Origin: Variovorax sp. TBS-050B
GTDB taxonomy: Bacteria; Pseudomonadota; Gammaproteobacteria; Burkholderiales; Burkholderiaceae_C
Direction: 5' to 3'
DNA: 64,000 nt
Assembly (NCBI RefSeq): GCF_029893635.1
Contig: NZ_JARXYR010000002.1
Location: 2,393,001 to 2,457,000 of the forward strand
The translations under genes were made by a program, and so were the position numbers. Shown here piece after piece: positions 36,633 to 44,628 of the stretch. The number at the start of each line of letters is the position of its first letter. Within the stretch, counting starts at the first letter, position 1. The notes under the pieces were generated by a model, which was not told the DNA's origin, searched no databases, and saw nothing but the letters and a program-made list of their open reading frames with translations.

Positions 36633-37433
36633 TCAACCCAGGGTGATGATCGAACGCGCGTTCTCGCGCCGTCCGATGATGTTCAACAAATTGGAGAGTG
36701 CGTCTTCGCGGCCCGCGGCGGCGCTGGCTTCGCCGTTGAAGCGGAAGGCGGTGCCGTTCCAGCTGCCGCTGCCGTTGAGCTGCAGGCTGCCTTCGCGCGT
36801 GCTCAGCAGCAGGCTGGGCCGGCTGCCGCCTTCGAGCGTGAGGCGGTAGCTGCCCATCGGCTTGAGGGTAGACAGGCTCGATGACACGTCGGTGGCGTCG
36901 AGCGTGGCCTGACCCGAGATACGCAGCACGGGACCGTCCCACTGCAACGCCAGCGCGCGCGTGGAGAGATCGAGCGTGCCTTCGAGCCGGAGCGTGTTCC
37001 AGGGCGCGCCCAGGCCGGTCAGCAGGCTGGCGGGCCAGCGCGAGCTGCCGTCGCCCCATTGCAGTTGCATGCCGTCGGCACGCGGGCTGGCCTTGAGAAG
37101 CAGCGGCCGGGCCGCGCAGCAGGGCAGGTCGAGCACCGCCGACAGGCCGCTCCAGCCCGGCCGCATGCGCCAGTTGAGCAGGCCGGGCAGCGACACCGCC
37201 TCGGCGCCGCCCGCGCCGCTCGCGAGCACCACGGCCGCGGTGCCGTTCCAGACCGTGCCGCGCGGATTGACGAGCAGCAGGCGGCCCTGGGTCCAGCCGG
37301 AGAGCGCCGCGGACAGCCAGCGTGCGGGCGCGAACAGCACGAGCGCGACCAGCGCGCCGATCACGATGCCGAGCACGGCCCAGCGCCAGCCGCGGCGCGG
37401 CGCCGGATCGGAAAGCGGAGCGCGCGTCACCAT
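36633..37433 (-). CDS. gspN: Type II secretion protein GspN
   Basis: A 266-residue bitopic inner-membrane protein of the GspN family, an optional T2SS component whose exact role is unsettled. It has a cytoplasmic Arg/Pro-rich start, one transmembrane segment (WAVLGIVIGALVALVLFAPARWL) and a periplasmic beta-rich domain (LLLVNPRGTVWNGTAAVVL, then GSWNGTAFRFNGEASAAAG). It is translationally linked to gspD (2-nt gap) and lies 10 nt after gspM. Presence of gspN is usual for beta- and gamma-proteobacterial systems of the Xcp/Gsp type. The conserved WNG motifs and position make the assignment firm. Confidence 0.9.
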   Translation of the reverse strand: MVTRAPLSDPAPRRGWRWAVLGIVIGALVALVLFAPARWLSAALSGWTQGRLLLVNPRGTVWNGTAAVVLASGAGGAEAVSLPGLLNWRMRPGWSGLSAVLDLPCCAARPLLLKASPRADGMQLQWGDGSSRWPASLLTGLGAPWNTLRLEGTLDLSTRALALQWDGPVLRISGQATLDATDVSSSLSTLKPMGSYRLTLEGGSRPSLLLSTREGSLQLNGSGSWNGTAFRFNGEASAAAGREDALSNLLNIIGRRENARSIITLG

Positions 37434-37443
37434 GCGATCGGGC

Positions 37444-37980
37444 TCACCGGGCTGCGGGCAGCGCCATCACGAACGTGCCCTCCCATCGCACCGTCGGGAC
37501 CTGCGGCTCCTTGCTGGCAGCCGGCGAAGGCGGCGCGGCGGTGGCGCGGGTCAGGTGGGCTTCGCGCGGCACCGCGTGCGCATTGCCGCGCGCCTGCGTG
37601 AGCCACTGCGCGACGGCATCCGCGGGCGCGGCGCGCAGCGTGATGGTGGCGGCGCCGTCGCCGCTCGCCGCCAGCAGTTGGGCATTGCCGCCGAGGCTCT
37701 GGCGCACGGAGGTCTCGAGGGCGCGCAGCGCGTCGTCGCGCGTGAGGCGGGGCTGCGCCTGCAGCAGCTTGGCGCGTTCCTGCAGGGTGGCCATCTGCTG
37801 CAGTTGCGCGTCGAGCCTGGCGTGCTCGGTGCGTGCCGCGGCCAGGGTGCGAAGCGCGGGGGCCAGGCCGATCCACCACAGCAGCGCGAGCGCGACGAGC
37901 GCGGCCGCGATGCCGACCAGGCGGCGCTCGCGCTGTTCGAGCGCGGCCCAGCGGGCGCGGAGCTGTTCGCCGGGGTTCAT
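37444..37980 (-). CDS. gspM: Type II secretion protein GspM
   Basis: A 178-residue bitopic inner-membrane protein. It has a short cytoplasmic start (MNPGEQLRARWAALEQRERR), one transmembrane helix (LVGIAAALVALALLWWIGLA), a coiled-coil-like stretch (RTLAAARTEHARLDAQLQQM) and a small ferredoxin-like periplasmic domain. GspM pairs with GspL in the assembly platform. The ATG at 37980 overlaps the gspL stop by 4 nt (ATGA), which fixes the start although the frame is open further upstream. The length is close to the 160-180 norm. Confidence 0.9.
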   Translation of the reverse strand: MNPGEQLRARWAALEQRERRLVGIAAALVALALLWWIGLAPALRTLAAARTEHARLDAQLQQMATLQERAKLLQAQPRLTRDDALRALETSVRQSLGGNAQLLAASGDGAATITLRAAPADAVAQWLTQARGNAHAVPREAHLTRATAAPPSPAASKEPQVPTVRWEGTFVMALPAAR

Positions 37981-39188
37981 CGCGAGGCCTCCGCCTGCAC
38001 CAGCAGGAGATCGCCCTCGGCGCGCACGCTGTAGCCGCGCGGGCCCATGGCGCCGGAGAGGCGGGTGAGTTCGGCAGGCTGCAGCGCCAGGCCGCGCAGG
38101 CGCAGCTGGCCGGCGCTGAAGTCGATGGCGGTGGGCGTGCGGCCCGGCGGAAGGTTGCCGGCGAGCGCGCCGATCATCGGTTCGAGGTCGCTGCCGGCCA
38201 CGTCGCCCACGGCCTGCTGCAGCGCCGCGACCTCGCGGCTCATCTGCAGCGGCGCATCGACCACGAGTTTCACGGCAGGGAAGGTCTGGGTCAGCATGGT
38301 CTTGATGGCCTCGCGCTTGCGCTCGAGCGCCTGGCGTTCCTGCCACGCCCAGGCATTGAGGCCGATCAGCTGGATCAAGAGCAGCGCGACGACGCCCCAG
38401 CGCGCGGCGCGCCACTCGGGCGCATGGCGCAAGGTCTGGAGCAGTGAAGCGAACTTCTTGCCGGCGCGCGCGCGGCCCGTGGCGGCGAGGTCGAACTGGG
38501 CGAGTTCCCACGGGGTGCGCGTGGCCTGCAGCCAGCGCTGCGGCGCCTGCACCAGCGGCAGGCGACGCTCGAGCAGGCGTTCCGCGGCTTCGGCCACCGC
38601 CGGTTCTGCAGCGATGACGGCGGTATCGAGCGGCAGCGCGGCCGCGAGCGCGAGGCCTGCGCCCGCGAGCGGCAGCGAGACCACGCCGTCGGCGTCGCAG
38701 ACGGTGAGCATCGGTGCCTCCGCTTCACCGGTGACCTGCAGCAGCGGCGGTGCATCGGGCGGCTGCGGTGCGAACTCGGGAACGATGCGCACCACGCGCC
38801 GGCCCGCGGTCTCGAGGCCCTGCACCAAGGCACGCAGCCAGATGCGGTTGCAGGCCGCCACCCAGACCGGCGCGCCGGGCCTGGCTTCGGGTTCGAGCGC
38901 GAAGTGCAGCGCCTCGGGTTCGTCGAGCAGCCGCTCTTCGAGCAGGCCGTCGAGCACGGCGCGCAGCTTCGATGCGCTGCCCGTGCTGCCCTTGGGCAGC
39001 GTGACGCGGTGCCACGACAGTGCCGCGGCGGGAATGCCGAGCGTGACTTCCGCACCGGCCGGCAGCAGCGCGCGCAGCGCGCGCCCGTGGTCGCGCAGCG
39101 CGATGCCGTCGTCGCCCGCCTGGACCCAGTCGTACTCGCCCGCGGCATCGGCCGGGGGGAGGGGGGCAATGAGCAGCAGCGGAGTCAT
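37977..39188 (-). CDS. gspL: Type II secretion protein GspL
   Basis: A 403-residue inner-membrane protein that recruits GspE. The cytoplasmic actin-like domain spans about residues 1-240 (TPLLLIAPLPPADAAGEYDW, then LSWHRVTLPKG, then DEPEALHFALEPEA). A transmembrane helix lies near residue 265 (WGVVALLLIQLIGLNAWAW). A periplasmic ferredoxin-like domain ends YSVRAEGDLLLVQAEASR. A 134-nt gap separates it from gspK upstream. That gap is AT-richer than its surroundings and may hold a secondary promoter, with TACAAT on the minus strand at 39212-39217. No strong ribosome-binding site is seen before the ATG. Confidence 0.92.
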   Translation of the reverse strand: MTPLLLIAPLPPADAAGEYDWVQAGDDGIALRDHGRALRALLPAGAEVTLGIPAAALSWHRVTLPKGSTGSASKLRAVLDGLLEERLLDEPEALHFALEPEARPGAPVWVAACNRIWLRALVQGLETAGRRVVRIVPEFAPQPPDAPPLLQVTGEAEAPMLTVCDADGVVSLPLAGAGLALAAALPLDTAVIAAEPAVAEAAERLLERRLPLVQAPQRWLQATRTPWELAQFDLAATGRARAGKKFASLLQTLRHAPEWRAARWGVVALLLIQLIGLNAWAWQERQALERKREAIKTMLTQTFPAVKLVVDAPLQMSREVAALQQAVGDVAGSDLEPMIGALAGNLPPGRTPTAIDFSAGQLRLRGLALQPAELTRLSGAMGPRGYSVRAEGDLLLVQAEASR

Positions 39189-39313
39189 TTCGAATTCGGA
39201 AAGGGCGGGTGATTGTAGGGGTCGACCGCGGCAGGTCTGCTACTTTTTTCATAGCGATTAACCCATGTGCGGCGGGCGTTGGAAGATTTATTAATGCAAA
39301 GAATTGACGGAGC

Positions 39314-39331
39314 AAACCCGCCTCAGGGTTT
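39314..39331 (-). terminator. Weak hairpin at the end of gspK
   Basis: AAACCC, loop GCCTCA (plus strand) and GGGTTT form a perfect 6-bp stem overlapping the gspK stop. There is no U tract behind it on the minus strand, so it may only pause polymerase or protect the 3' end ahead of the gspK-gspL gap. Confidence 0.3.
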
Positions 39332-40336
39332 AGCCGGAGGCGCCACGAGGCCTGCGCCGCGATGGCGCCAGACGGTCTTGACGGTGATGCCGTTGCGCTG
39401 CAGCAGCGAGCGTTCCTCGACCCAGGTGCGGTCGATCCGCAGCCGGCCATGGACTTCGAAGAACTGTGTGCTCACGCTGTGCTGGTTGGCGTTGAACTGC
39501 GAGCCGCCGTTGGGCAGCGCCTGGCTCGCGTCGGCGATCTGCCGGAAGAACGCGCGGGTGCGCTTCTCGACCACCTGGCGCGCGTCGCTGATGCTCAGCG
39601 AGGGCAGGCTCGCGCTGATGGCCTCGGCGCTCGCGGTGTTGATGTTGAGCGGCGTCCGGATGGGCAGCACCGTGACGTAGGGCTCGAGCGCTGCCACGGT
39701 CGAGGGCGAGAGGCCGAGCCATACCAGTTGCGACACTTCCTGCGGCATCAGCGGCGCCCCGGCGCCGTCGCTGCCGCCGCCACCACCGGATGCGTCGGCC
39801 GGCGCCGCCATCGCGCGCAGCAGCGAGCTGGTCATCACCGCGAGTTCGGAGGCCGGCAGGCCGAGGATGTTGAACAGCTTGGTGAAGGTGGCGACGCTGG
39901 CCGGCACGGGCTTGTTGCCGTCGACCAGCGACAGCACGTTGAGCTTGGACTGCGCATCGACGATGCGGCCCGAGAGGAAGGCGTCGGGCAGTCCTTCGAG
40001 GCTGTCGCTCGCCACGTTCTTCTCGGCCGAGAGAAAGCTCGTGAGCCGCGCCTCGGCGAGCGGCACGGCCCAGGGCTCGGCGAGATGGTCGGGGCCGCCG
40101 GTCATGCCGTCCTCGCGCAGGATCAGGCGCGACCAGTCGAGCGCGCCGATCAGCACCCAGGCCGCCTGCACCCGGCCGCGCTCGGCGGCTTCGACCTCGG
40201 AGGCGCGCCACTGCTGCCAGAGCGCAGCGGCGGAGAAGGTGGCGACGAGCATCACGGTGAGCATCGCCGCGAGCAGCGCCGCGCCGCGCTGGCCGCGGCT
40301 GCGCGCATGGCGGGGGGCTGGCGCCGACCGCCTCAT
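39323..40336 (-). CDS. gspK: Type II secretion minor pseudopilin GspK
   Basis: A 337-residue pseudopilin, the largest of the tip complex. The short leader and N-terminal helix read GQRGAALLAAMLTVMLVATF, a prepilin-peptidase-type site (G followed by AALLAAML). The large alpha-helical insertion domain of GspK is present (SKLNVLSLVDGNKPV, then LNINTASAEAISA with the helix-hairpin motif). A Gly-rich stretch (ASGGGGGSDGAGA) lies mid-protein. GspK caps the pseudopilus with GspI and GspJ. The ATG at 40336 overlaps the gspJ stop by 4 nt. No prepilin peptidase gene (gspO) is in the window. Confidence 0.92.
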   Translation of the reverse strand: MRRSAPAPRHARSRGQRGAALLAAMLTVMLVATFSAAALWQQWRASEVEAAERGRVQAAWVLIGALDWSRLILREDGMTGGPDHLAEPWAVPLAEARLTSFLSAEKNVASDSLEGLPDAFLSGRIVDAQSKLNVLSLVDGNKPVPASVATFTKLFNILGLPASELAVMTSSLLRAMAAPADASGGGGGSDGAGAPLMPQEVSQLVWLGLSPSTVAALEPYVTVLPIRTPLNINTASAEAISASLPSLSISDARQVVEKRTRAFFRQIADASQALPNGGSQFNANQHSVSTQFFEVHGRLRIDRTWVEERSLLQRNGITVKTVWRHRGAGLVAPPAKP

Positions 40337-41019
40337 GACCTTGGCGCTCCCACCGTGGGCCGGACCCAGTCGCGCGTGAGCGCGCCCGCCAGCCCGTCGC
40401 CCGGCGACAGGTTGAGCACCAGCCGGACGCCGTCGGGCATGTTCACCGTGGCGCCGGCCGGATTGGCCGGGTCCGCCGGATTGGGCGTGGCGGCCGGCAG
40501 CGCGCCCGCGGGCGTCCAGCTGTTCTCGCGGAAGTAGTAGAGCTGCCAGCTGTCGACGGGCATCAAGGCGACGTCGCCGCCGGCACCTCCGCCGCCGTCC
40601 TGCGCCCAGGATTCGGCCATGTTCCAGGCCTGCTGCCATTCGCTGCGCGTGGTGAAGGGCGGCGACTGCCAGCGGCGCCAGCGCGTGCCATCGGGGCCGC
40701 TGCGCAGCGTCCAGGCCGCGACCATCATTGCGGGCGCGCTCTCGTCGCTGGTTCGGCGCGTGAGCCTCAGCACGCGGCCGTTCCAGTCGATCGGGCGCGT
40801 CTGCGCGAGCGTGGTGACGGCATCGAGGTCGGCGCTCCACTGCGCGAGCGTGGTCTGCAGCGTGAGCACCGCGTCGGCCCGCTGCTGGTTCTGCGTGGTG
40901 GCGCGCGACATGCTGTCGAGCCCGCGCCAGCTCACAAGCGCGAGCAGCGCCATGACCGAGATGGCGACCAGCAGCTCGATCAGCGTGAAGCCGCGCGCGG
41001 CCAGGCGGTGCGCCTTCAT
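40333..41019 (-). CDS. gspJ: Type II secretion minor pseudopilin GspJ
   Basis: A 228-residue minor pseudopilin. The leader and N-terminal methylation motif read ARGFTLIELLVAISVMALLA with the conserved Glu at mature position 5. The C-terminal beta domain has RVLRLTRRTSDES and DSWQLYYFRENSW. GspJ forms the pseudopilus tip with GspI and GspK. The gene overlaps gspI by 1 nt upstream and gspK by 4 nt downstream, showing tight cotranslation. The start is the ATG at 41019; the same frame is open upstream inside gspI and beyond, without a leader motif. Confidence 0.92.
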   Translation of the reverse strand: MKAHRLAARGFTLIELLVAISVMALLALVSWRGLDSMSRATTQNQQRADAVLTLQTTLAQWSADLDAVTTLAQTRPIDWNGRVLRLTRRTSDESAPAMMVAAWTLRSGPDGTRWRRWQSPPFTTRSEWQQAWNMAESWAQDGGGGAGGDVALMPVDSWQLYYFRENSWTPAGALPAATPNPADPANPAGATVNMPDGVRLVLNLSPGDGLAGALTRDWVRPTVGAPRS

Positions 41020-41396
41020 CAGAAGCGCCCCACCACGGTCGAGACGCGCAGCACCGGCGCATTCGCCTCGTCGCGCACCTGCACGTCGACGCGCCGGAAG
41101 TTGGGATTCAGCGTGGCGATGGTGGACGTGGTCACGTTGAACGAAACGCCCGCCTGCACGCAGATCGACCCCGAATCGCCCAAGGCCGGCATTTGCCGCG
41201 CCAGCCGCGCCTTGGCGAGTTCGTTCTCGGCGCAGAGGTCGGCCAGCAGCAGGTCGGACTGGCGTTGCGCATTGCGCGTGAGCGACATCGTCGCCTGCGA
41301 GCCCGCTGCGAGTGCGAGCGCCACGATGCCGAGCGCGATCAGCACCTCGACGAGCGTGAAGCCACGGCTTCGCTTGCCGCGCGTGCTGCTCTTCAT
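41019..41396 (-). CDS. gspI: Type II secretion minor pseudopilin GspI
   Basis: A 125-residue minor pseudopilin with the prepilin motif SRGFTLVEVLIALGIVALAL and a short beta domain ending VLRVSTVVGRF. The conserved Glu5 of the mature protein is present. Length is in the family range of 115-130. It starts at the ATG at 41396, which overlaps the gspH stop, and ends 1 nt into the gspJ start codon. With GspJ and GspK it forms the tip complex that initiates pseudopilus growth. Confidence 0.92.
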   Translation of the reverse strand: MKSSTRGKRSRGFTLVEVLIALGIVALALAAGSQATMSLTRNAQRQSDLLLADLCAENELAKARLARQMPALGDSGSICVQAGVSFNVTTSTIATLNPNFRRVDVQVRDEANAPVLRVSTVVGRF

Positions 41397-41860
41397 GGCG
41401 TGGAGACGGTGAAGGGACGCAGGCCGTCGGTGGCGACGCGCAGCGAGCGCGCCGGCGGGCCTTCGGTCTGCAGCACGATCTGCTGCGCGGCGATGATCGG
41501 ATCGGGACCGAGCTGCACCGCGGCGATGGGCGCGCCGCTCGCGAGGGAGGCCTGCGCGCTGATGCCGCCCATGGTCCAGCCGGCGGGCAGCGCATCGGCC
41601 GGCAGGCCGTCGAAGACGAAATTGCCGCCTTCCACGAGGCGCCATCGCACCGCCACGCCGCTCGCGCGCGACTGGGCGCGGGCCGACTCGAGCAGCGCGG
41701 CGAGCCGGTCGGCTTCGCGGTCGAGCCGGGCGGCGCTGCTGTCGCGCATCGCGAAGCTCACGCTGGCGGTGCCGATCGCGATGATCGCGATCACCACGAT
41801 CAGCTCGAGCAGCGTGAAGCCGCGGGCGCGGCGGCTACTGCCAGCTGCCGATGTCGGCAT
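41393..41860 (-). CDS. gspH: Type II secretion minor pseudopilin GspH
   Basis: A 155-residue minor pseudopilin. The leader MPTSAAGSSRRARG precedes the prepilin motif FTLLELIVVIAIIAIGTASV. A beta-sandwich domain follows (VRWRLVEGGNFVFDGLPADA, ending LRVATDGLRPFTVSTP). The ATG at 41860 lies within the last codons of gspG, overlapping by 26 nt; an in-frame upstream start at 41893 would only lengthen the leader. GspH joins the major pseudopilin GspG to the tip complex. Confidence 0.9.
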   Translation of the reverse strand: MPTSAAGSSRRARGFTLLELIVVIAIIAIGTASVSFAMRDSSAARLDREADRLAALLESARAQSRASGVAVRWRLVEGGNFVFDGLPADALPAGWTMGGISAQASLASGAPIAAVQLGPDPIIAAQQIVLQTEGPPARSLRVATDGLRPFTVSTP

Positions 41861-42275
41861 TCTTGCCCTCGCCACCGGCCTGGCCATCGGCACCGAGCGA
41901 GAGCACGTCGATTTCGCCCTTGATACCCGGGTTCATGTACTGGTAGGGATGGCCCCAGGGATCGTTCGGCAGCTTCTCGACGTAAGGCTTCCAGTTGGGC
42001 GCCGCGGGGCCGGTGGTCGGGCGCACGAGCAGCGCCTGCAGGCCCTGTTCGGCCGTGGGATAGCGCTGGTTGTCGAGGCGGTAGAGCTTGAGCGCCTGCA
42101 TCAGGTTGTTGATGTCGGTCTTGGCCGCGGTCACGCGGGCGTCGTCCGCGCGTTCGATCACGTTGGGCACGATCAGCGCGGCCAGCACGCCGATGATGAC
42201 CAGCACCACCATCAGCTCGATCAGCGTGAAGCCGCGCTGGGCGGTGCGGAAGGTCTCGTGAAGGATTTTTTTCAT
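41835..42275 (-). CDS. gspG: Type II secretion major pseudopilin GspG
   Basis: A 146-residue major pseudopilin, the pseudopilus subunit. The prepilin site is QRGFTLIELMVVLVIIGVLA. The conserved GspG body has RYPTAEQGLQALLVRPTTGP, the Ca-binding-type region DPWGHPYQYMNPG and a typical end GADGQAGGEGKNADIGSWQ. The start is set at ATG 42275 (MKKILHETF) because the leader is then about 15 residues; the frame is open to 42326. It is the first gene of the minus-strand gsp operon and lies 49 nt from the divergent gspC. Confidence 0.94.
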   Translation of the reverse strand: MKKILHETFRTAQRGFTLIELMVVLVIIGVLAALIVPNVIERADDARVTAAKTDINNLMQALKLYRLDNQRYPTAEQGLQALLVRPTTGPAAPNWKPYVEKLPNDPWGHPYQYMNPGIKGEIDVLSLGADGQAGGEGKNADIGSWQ

Positions 42276-42324
42276 AACGGGGAAGACATGTTGCGGAAGG
42301 CGCGCTGCATGATAATCCGCGCCC

Positions 42325-42957
42325 ATGACAAGTCCCTATTCCGCCGCGCGCTGGCACGCCCCGCTTGCCACCACCGGCCTGTGGGCGCTGGCAGCCGGCG
42401 CGGCCGTGTTCTGGGGACTGCGGCTCGCGAGTCCGGCCCAGGCGATCGCGCCCGCAGCGACGCTGCCGCGCGCACCGGTCTCGGCCGATGCGGACGCGGT
42501 GGCGCGGCTGTTCGGCGCACTGCCGGTGGAGCAGGCGGCGCCTGCGGCCCCGGAGGCGGCAAGCCGTTTCGCGCTCTCGGGCGTGGTGGCGGATCCGTCG
42601 AACCAGGGCGCGGCTTTGATCTCGATCGACGGCAAGCCGCCGCGGCCCTTCCGGGTGGGCTCGCGCGTCGGCGAAGGCTATGTGCTGCAGTCGGTGGGCG
42701 TGCGCGCGGCGACGCTGGGCACGAGCGCGGACGGGCCCGCGGCCTTCACGCTGCAGTTGCCGGTGCGGGCGCCGCTCAATGTGGGCAGTCCGCTGCCGGC
42801 GGCGCCGGCGGTGTCCCCGCCGCAGCCCTCATCGCCAGCGCAGCCGCCATCGCCCGGGGCCGTGGGCCTCCTGCCGGCCACCGTGCCCTCGGTTGCCGCG
42901 CCACCGCCGGAACAGCAGTCCGGCGACCATCAGCCGCCGGCCCAAGCCGCGCAGTAG
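42325..42957 (+). CDS. gspC: Type II secretion protein GspC
   Basis: A 210-residue inner-membrane protein that connects the platform to the secretin. It has one transmembrane segment (ATTGLWALAAGAAVFWGLRL), then a periplasmic homology-region domain (RLFGALPVE, then FALSGVVADPSNQGAALISI, then PRPFRVGSRVGEGYVLQSVG). The Pro/Ser/Gln-rich C-terminal tail has no PDZ domain, unlike many GspC proteins. It is transcribed away from the other gsp genes. In many Burkholderiales gspC is separate or divergent in the same way. It converges on ilvA, with 9 nt between the stops. Confidence 0.88.
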   Translation: MTSPYSAARWHAPLATTGLWALAAGAAVFWGLRLASPAQAIAPAATLPRAPVSADADAVARLFGALPVEQAAPAAPEAASRFALSGVVADPSNQGAALISIDGKPPRPFRVGSRVGEGYVLQSVGVRAATLGTSADGPAAFTLQLPVRAPLNVGSPLPAAPAVSPPQPSSPAQPPSPGAVGLLPATVPSVAAPPPEQQSGDHQPPAQAAQ

Positions 42958-42966
42958 CCGCCCGGC

Positions 42967-44556
42967 TCAGGCCTGCAGGAACAGGCGGTAGGCCGGGTTC
43001 GCGGTTTCTTCCACGTAGGGATAGCCGAGCGTTTCGAGAAAGGCGTCGAAGGCCGCGGCATCGCCCGCCGGCACTTGCAGGCCGACGAGGATGCGCCCGT
43101 AGTCGGCGCCCTGGTTGCGGTAGTGGAACAGGCTGATGTTCCAGTTCGGCCGCATCAGGCTCAGAAACTTGAGCAGCGCCCCGGGACGTTCGGGGAAGAT
43201 GAAGCGCAGCAGCCGCTCGTCGTGGGCGAGGCCGGTGCGCCCGCCGACCATGTGCCGCAGGTGTTCCTTGGCGAGTTCGTCGTGCGTGAGGTCGAGCGCG
43301 TCGAAGCCATGCGCATTGAAGGTCTGGGCGATGGTCGCCGACTCGCCGCGCGTGGAGGTGGTCAGGCCCACGAACACATGCGCCTTGGACGCGTCGCTGA
43401 TGCGGTAGTTGAACTCCGTCACGTTGCGCAGCGCGCCGCCCACCGAACCGGTTTCCTGCGATTCGCTCGCGGGCATTTCGCCGACGAGCTCGCAGAAGCG
43501 CCGGAAGCTGCCGCGCTCCTCGGGAATGGTGACCGCGAACAACGCCTCGCGTTCTTCGCCGACCTCGGCGCGCTCGGCAACGAAGCGCAGCCGGTCGAAG
43601 TTCATGTTCGCACCGCACAGGATCGCCGCATAGGTCTCACCGTGGCGGCCGTGCCCGGCCACGTACTGCTTGATCGCGGCCACCGCCAGCGCCCCCGCGG
43701 GTTCGACGATGCTGCGGGTGTCGACGAAGATGTCCTTGATGGCGGCGCAGACGGCATCGGTATCGACCGCGATGTATTCGTCGACCAGGTTGCTGGCGAT
43801 CCGGAAGGTCTCCTCGCCCACCAGCTTGACGGCCGTGCCGTCCGAGAACAGTCCCACGTCGGGCAGGCTCACGCGCTGGTGCGCGGCGACCGATTGCATC
43901 ATCGCGTCGGAGTCGTTCATCTGGACGCCGATCACCTTGATCTCGGGACGCAGCGCCTTGATGTAGTTGGCGACGCCCGAGATCAACCCGCCGCCGCCGA
44001 TGGCCACGAAGACCGCATCGAGCCGGCCCTGGTGCTGGCGAAGAATCTCCATCGCGATCGTGCCTTGTCCGGCAATCACGTCAGGGTCGTCGAAAGGATG
44101 CACGAAGGTGAGGTTCTGCTGCGCCTGCAGTTCGAGCGCATGCAGATAAGCATCGGAATAGCTGTCGCCATGCAGCACCACCTCGCCGCCGAAACCGCGC
44201 ACTGCATCGATCTTGAGCCGAGGCGTCGTGACCGGCATGACCACCACCGCGCGCGTGCCGAGCTTGCGCGCGCCGAGCGCCACGCCTTGCGCGTGATTGC
44301 CGGCCGATGCGCAGATGACCCCACTTGCAAGCTGCTCGGGCGTGAGGTGGGCCATCTTGTTGTATGCGCCGCGAAGCTTGAAGCTGAAGACCGGCTGCTG
44401 GTCTTCGCGCTTGAGCAGCACCGTATTGCCGAGCCGCGCGCTGAGCGCTTGCGCCTTCTCGAGCGCCGATTCGATTGCTACATCGTAAACGCGAGCATTC
44501 AGGATTTTTCTGAGATAGTCGGCGGGCGTGAGCGCCGGAACAGGTACGTCTCGCAC
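42967..44556 (-). CDS. ilvA: Threonine ammonia-lyase, biosynthetic
   Basis: A 529-residue PLP enzyme that converts threonine to 2-oxobutanoate, the first step of isoleucine synthesis. The PLP lysine is Lys60 in FSFKLRGAYNK. SAGNHAQGVALGAR and IGGGGLISGVANY complete the catalytic domain. Two C-terminal ACT-like domains (ALFAVTIPEERGSFRRFCEL and LLRFIFPERPGALLKFLSLM) indicate the isoleucine-regulated form, not the short catabolic TdcB. The GTG at 44556 is chosen because conservation starts with RDVPVPALTPADYLRKIL and a GGAA lies 6 nt upstream. The frame continues open to 44715, but that part overlaps the divergent recombinase gene. Confidence 0.92.
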   Translation of the reverse strand: MRDVPVPALTPADYLRKILNARVYDVAIESALEKAQALSARLGNTVLLKREDQQPVFSFKLRGAYNKMAHLTPEQLASGVICASAGNHAQGVALGARKLGTRAVVVMPVTTPRLKIDAVRGFGGEVVLHGDSYSDAYLHALELQAQQNLTFVHPFDDPDVIAGQGTIAMEILRQHQGRLDAVFVAIGGGGLISGVANYIKALRPEIKVIGVQMNDSDAMMQSVAAHQRVSLPDVGLFSDGTAVKLVGEETFRIASNLVDEYIAVDTDAVCAAIKDIFVDTRSIVEPAGALAVAAIKQYVAGHGRHGETYAAILCGANMNFDRLRFVAERAEVGEEREALFAVTIPEERGSFRRFCELVGEMPASESQETGSVGGALRNVTEFNYRISDASKAHVFVGLTTSTRGESATIAQTFNAHGFDALDLTHDELAKEHLRHMVGGRTGLAHDERLLRFIFPERPGALLKFLSLMRPNWNISLFHYRNQGADYGRILVGLQVPAGDAAAFDAFLETLGYPYVEETANPAYRLFLQA

Positions 44557-44628
44557 GTTATTTCCAAGGGAGTTTTCAATTGATAGCGCACGATCATAAG
44601 AGGCATCGGGTTTGCTTACGGATATGAC

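Noticed and set aside
39189..39322. A small gene in the gspK-gspL gap (frame starting MKKVADLPRST on the minus strand)
   Set aside because: It runs out of frame into gspL and looks like a chance frame in an AT-richer spacer.
42276..42324. A sigma-70 promoter pair for gspC and gspG
   Set aside because: The 49-nt spacer has only poor hexamers at wrong spacing; promoters must be weak or of another class.
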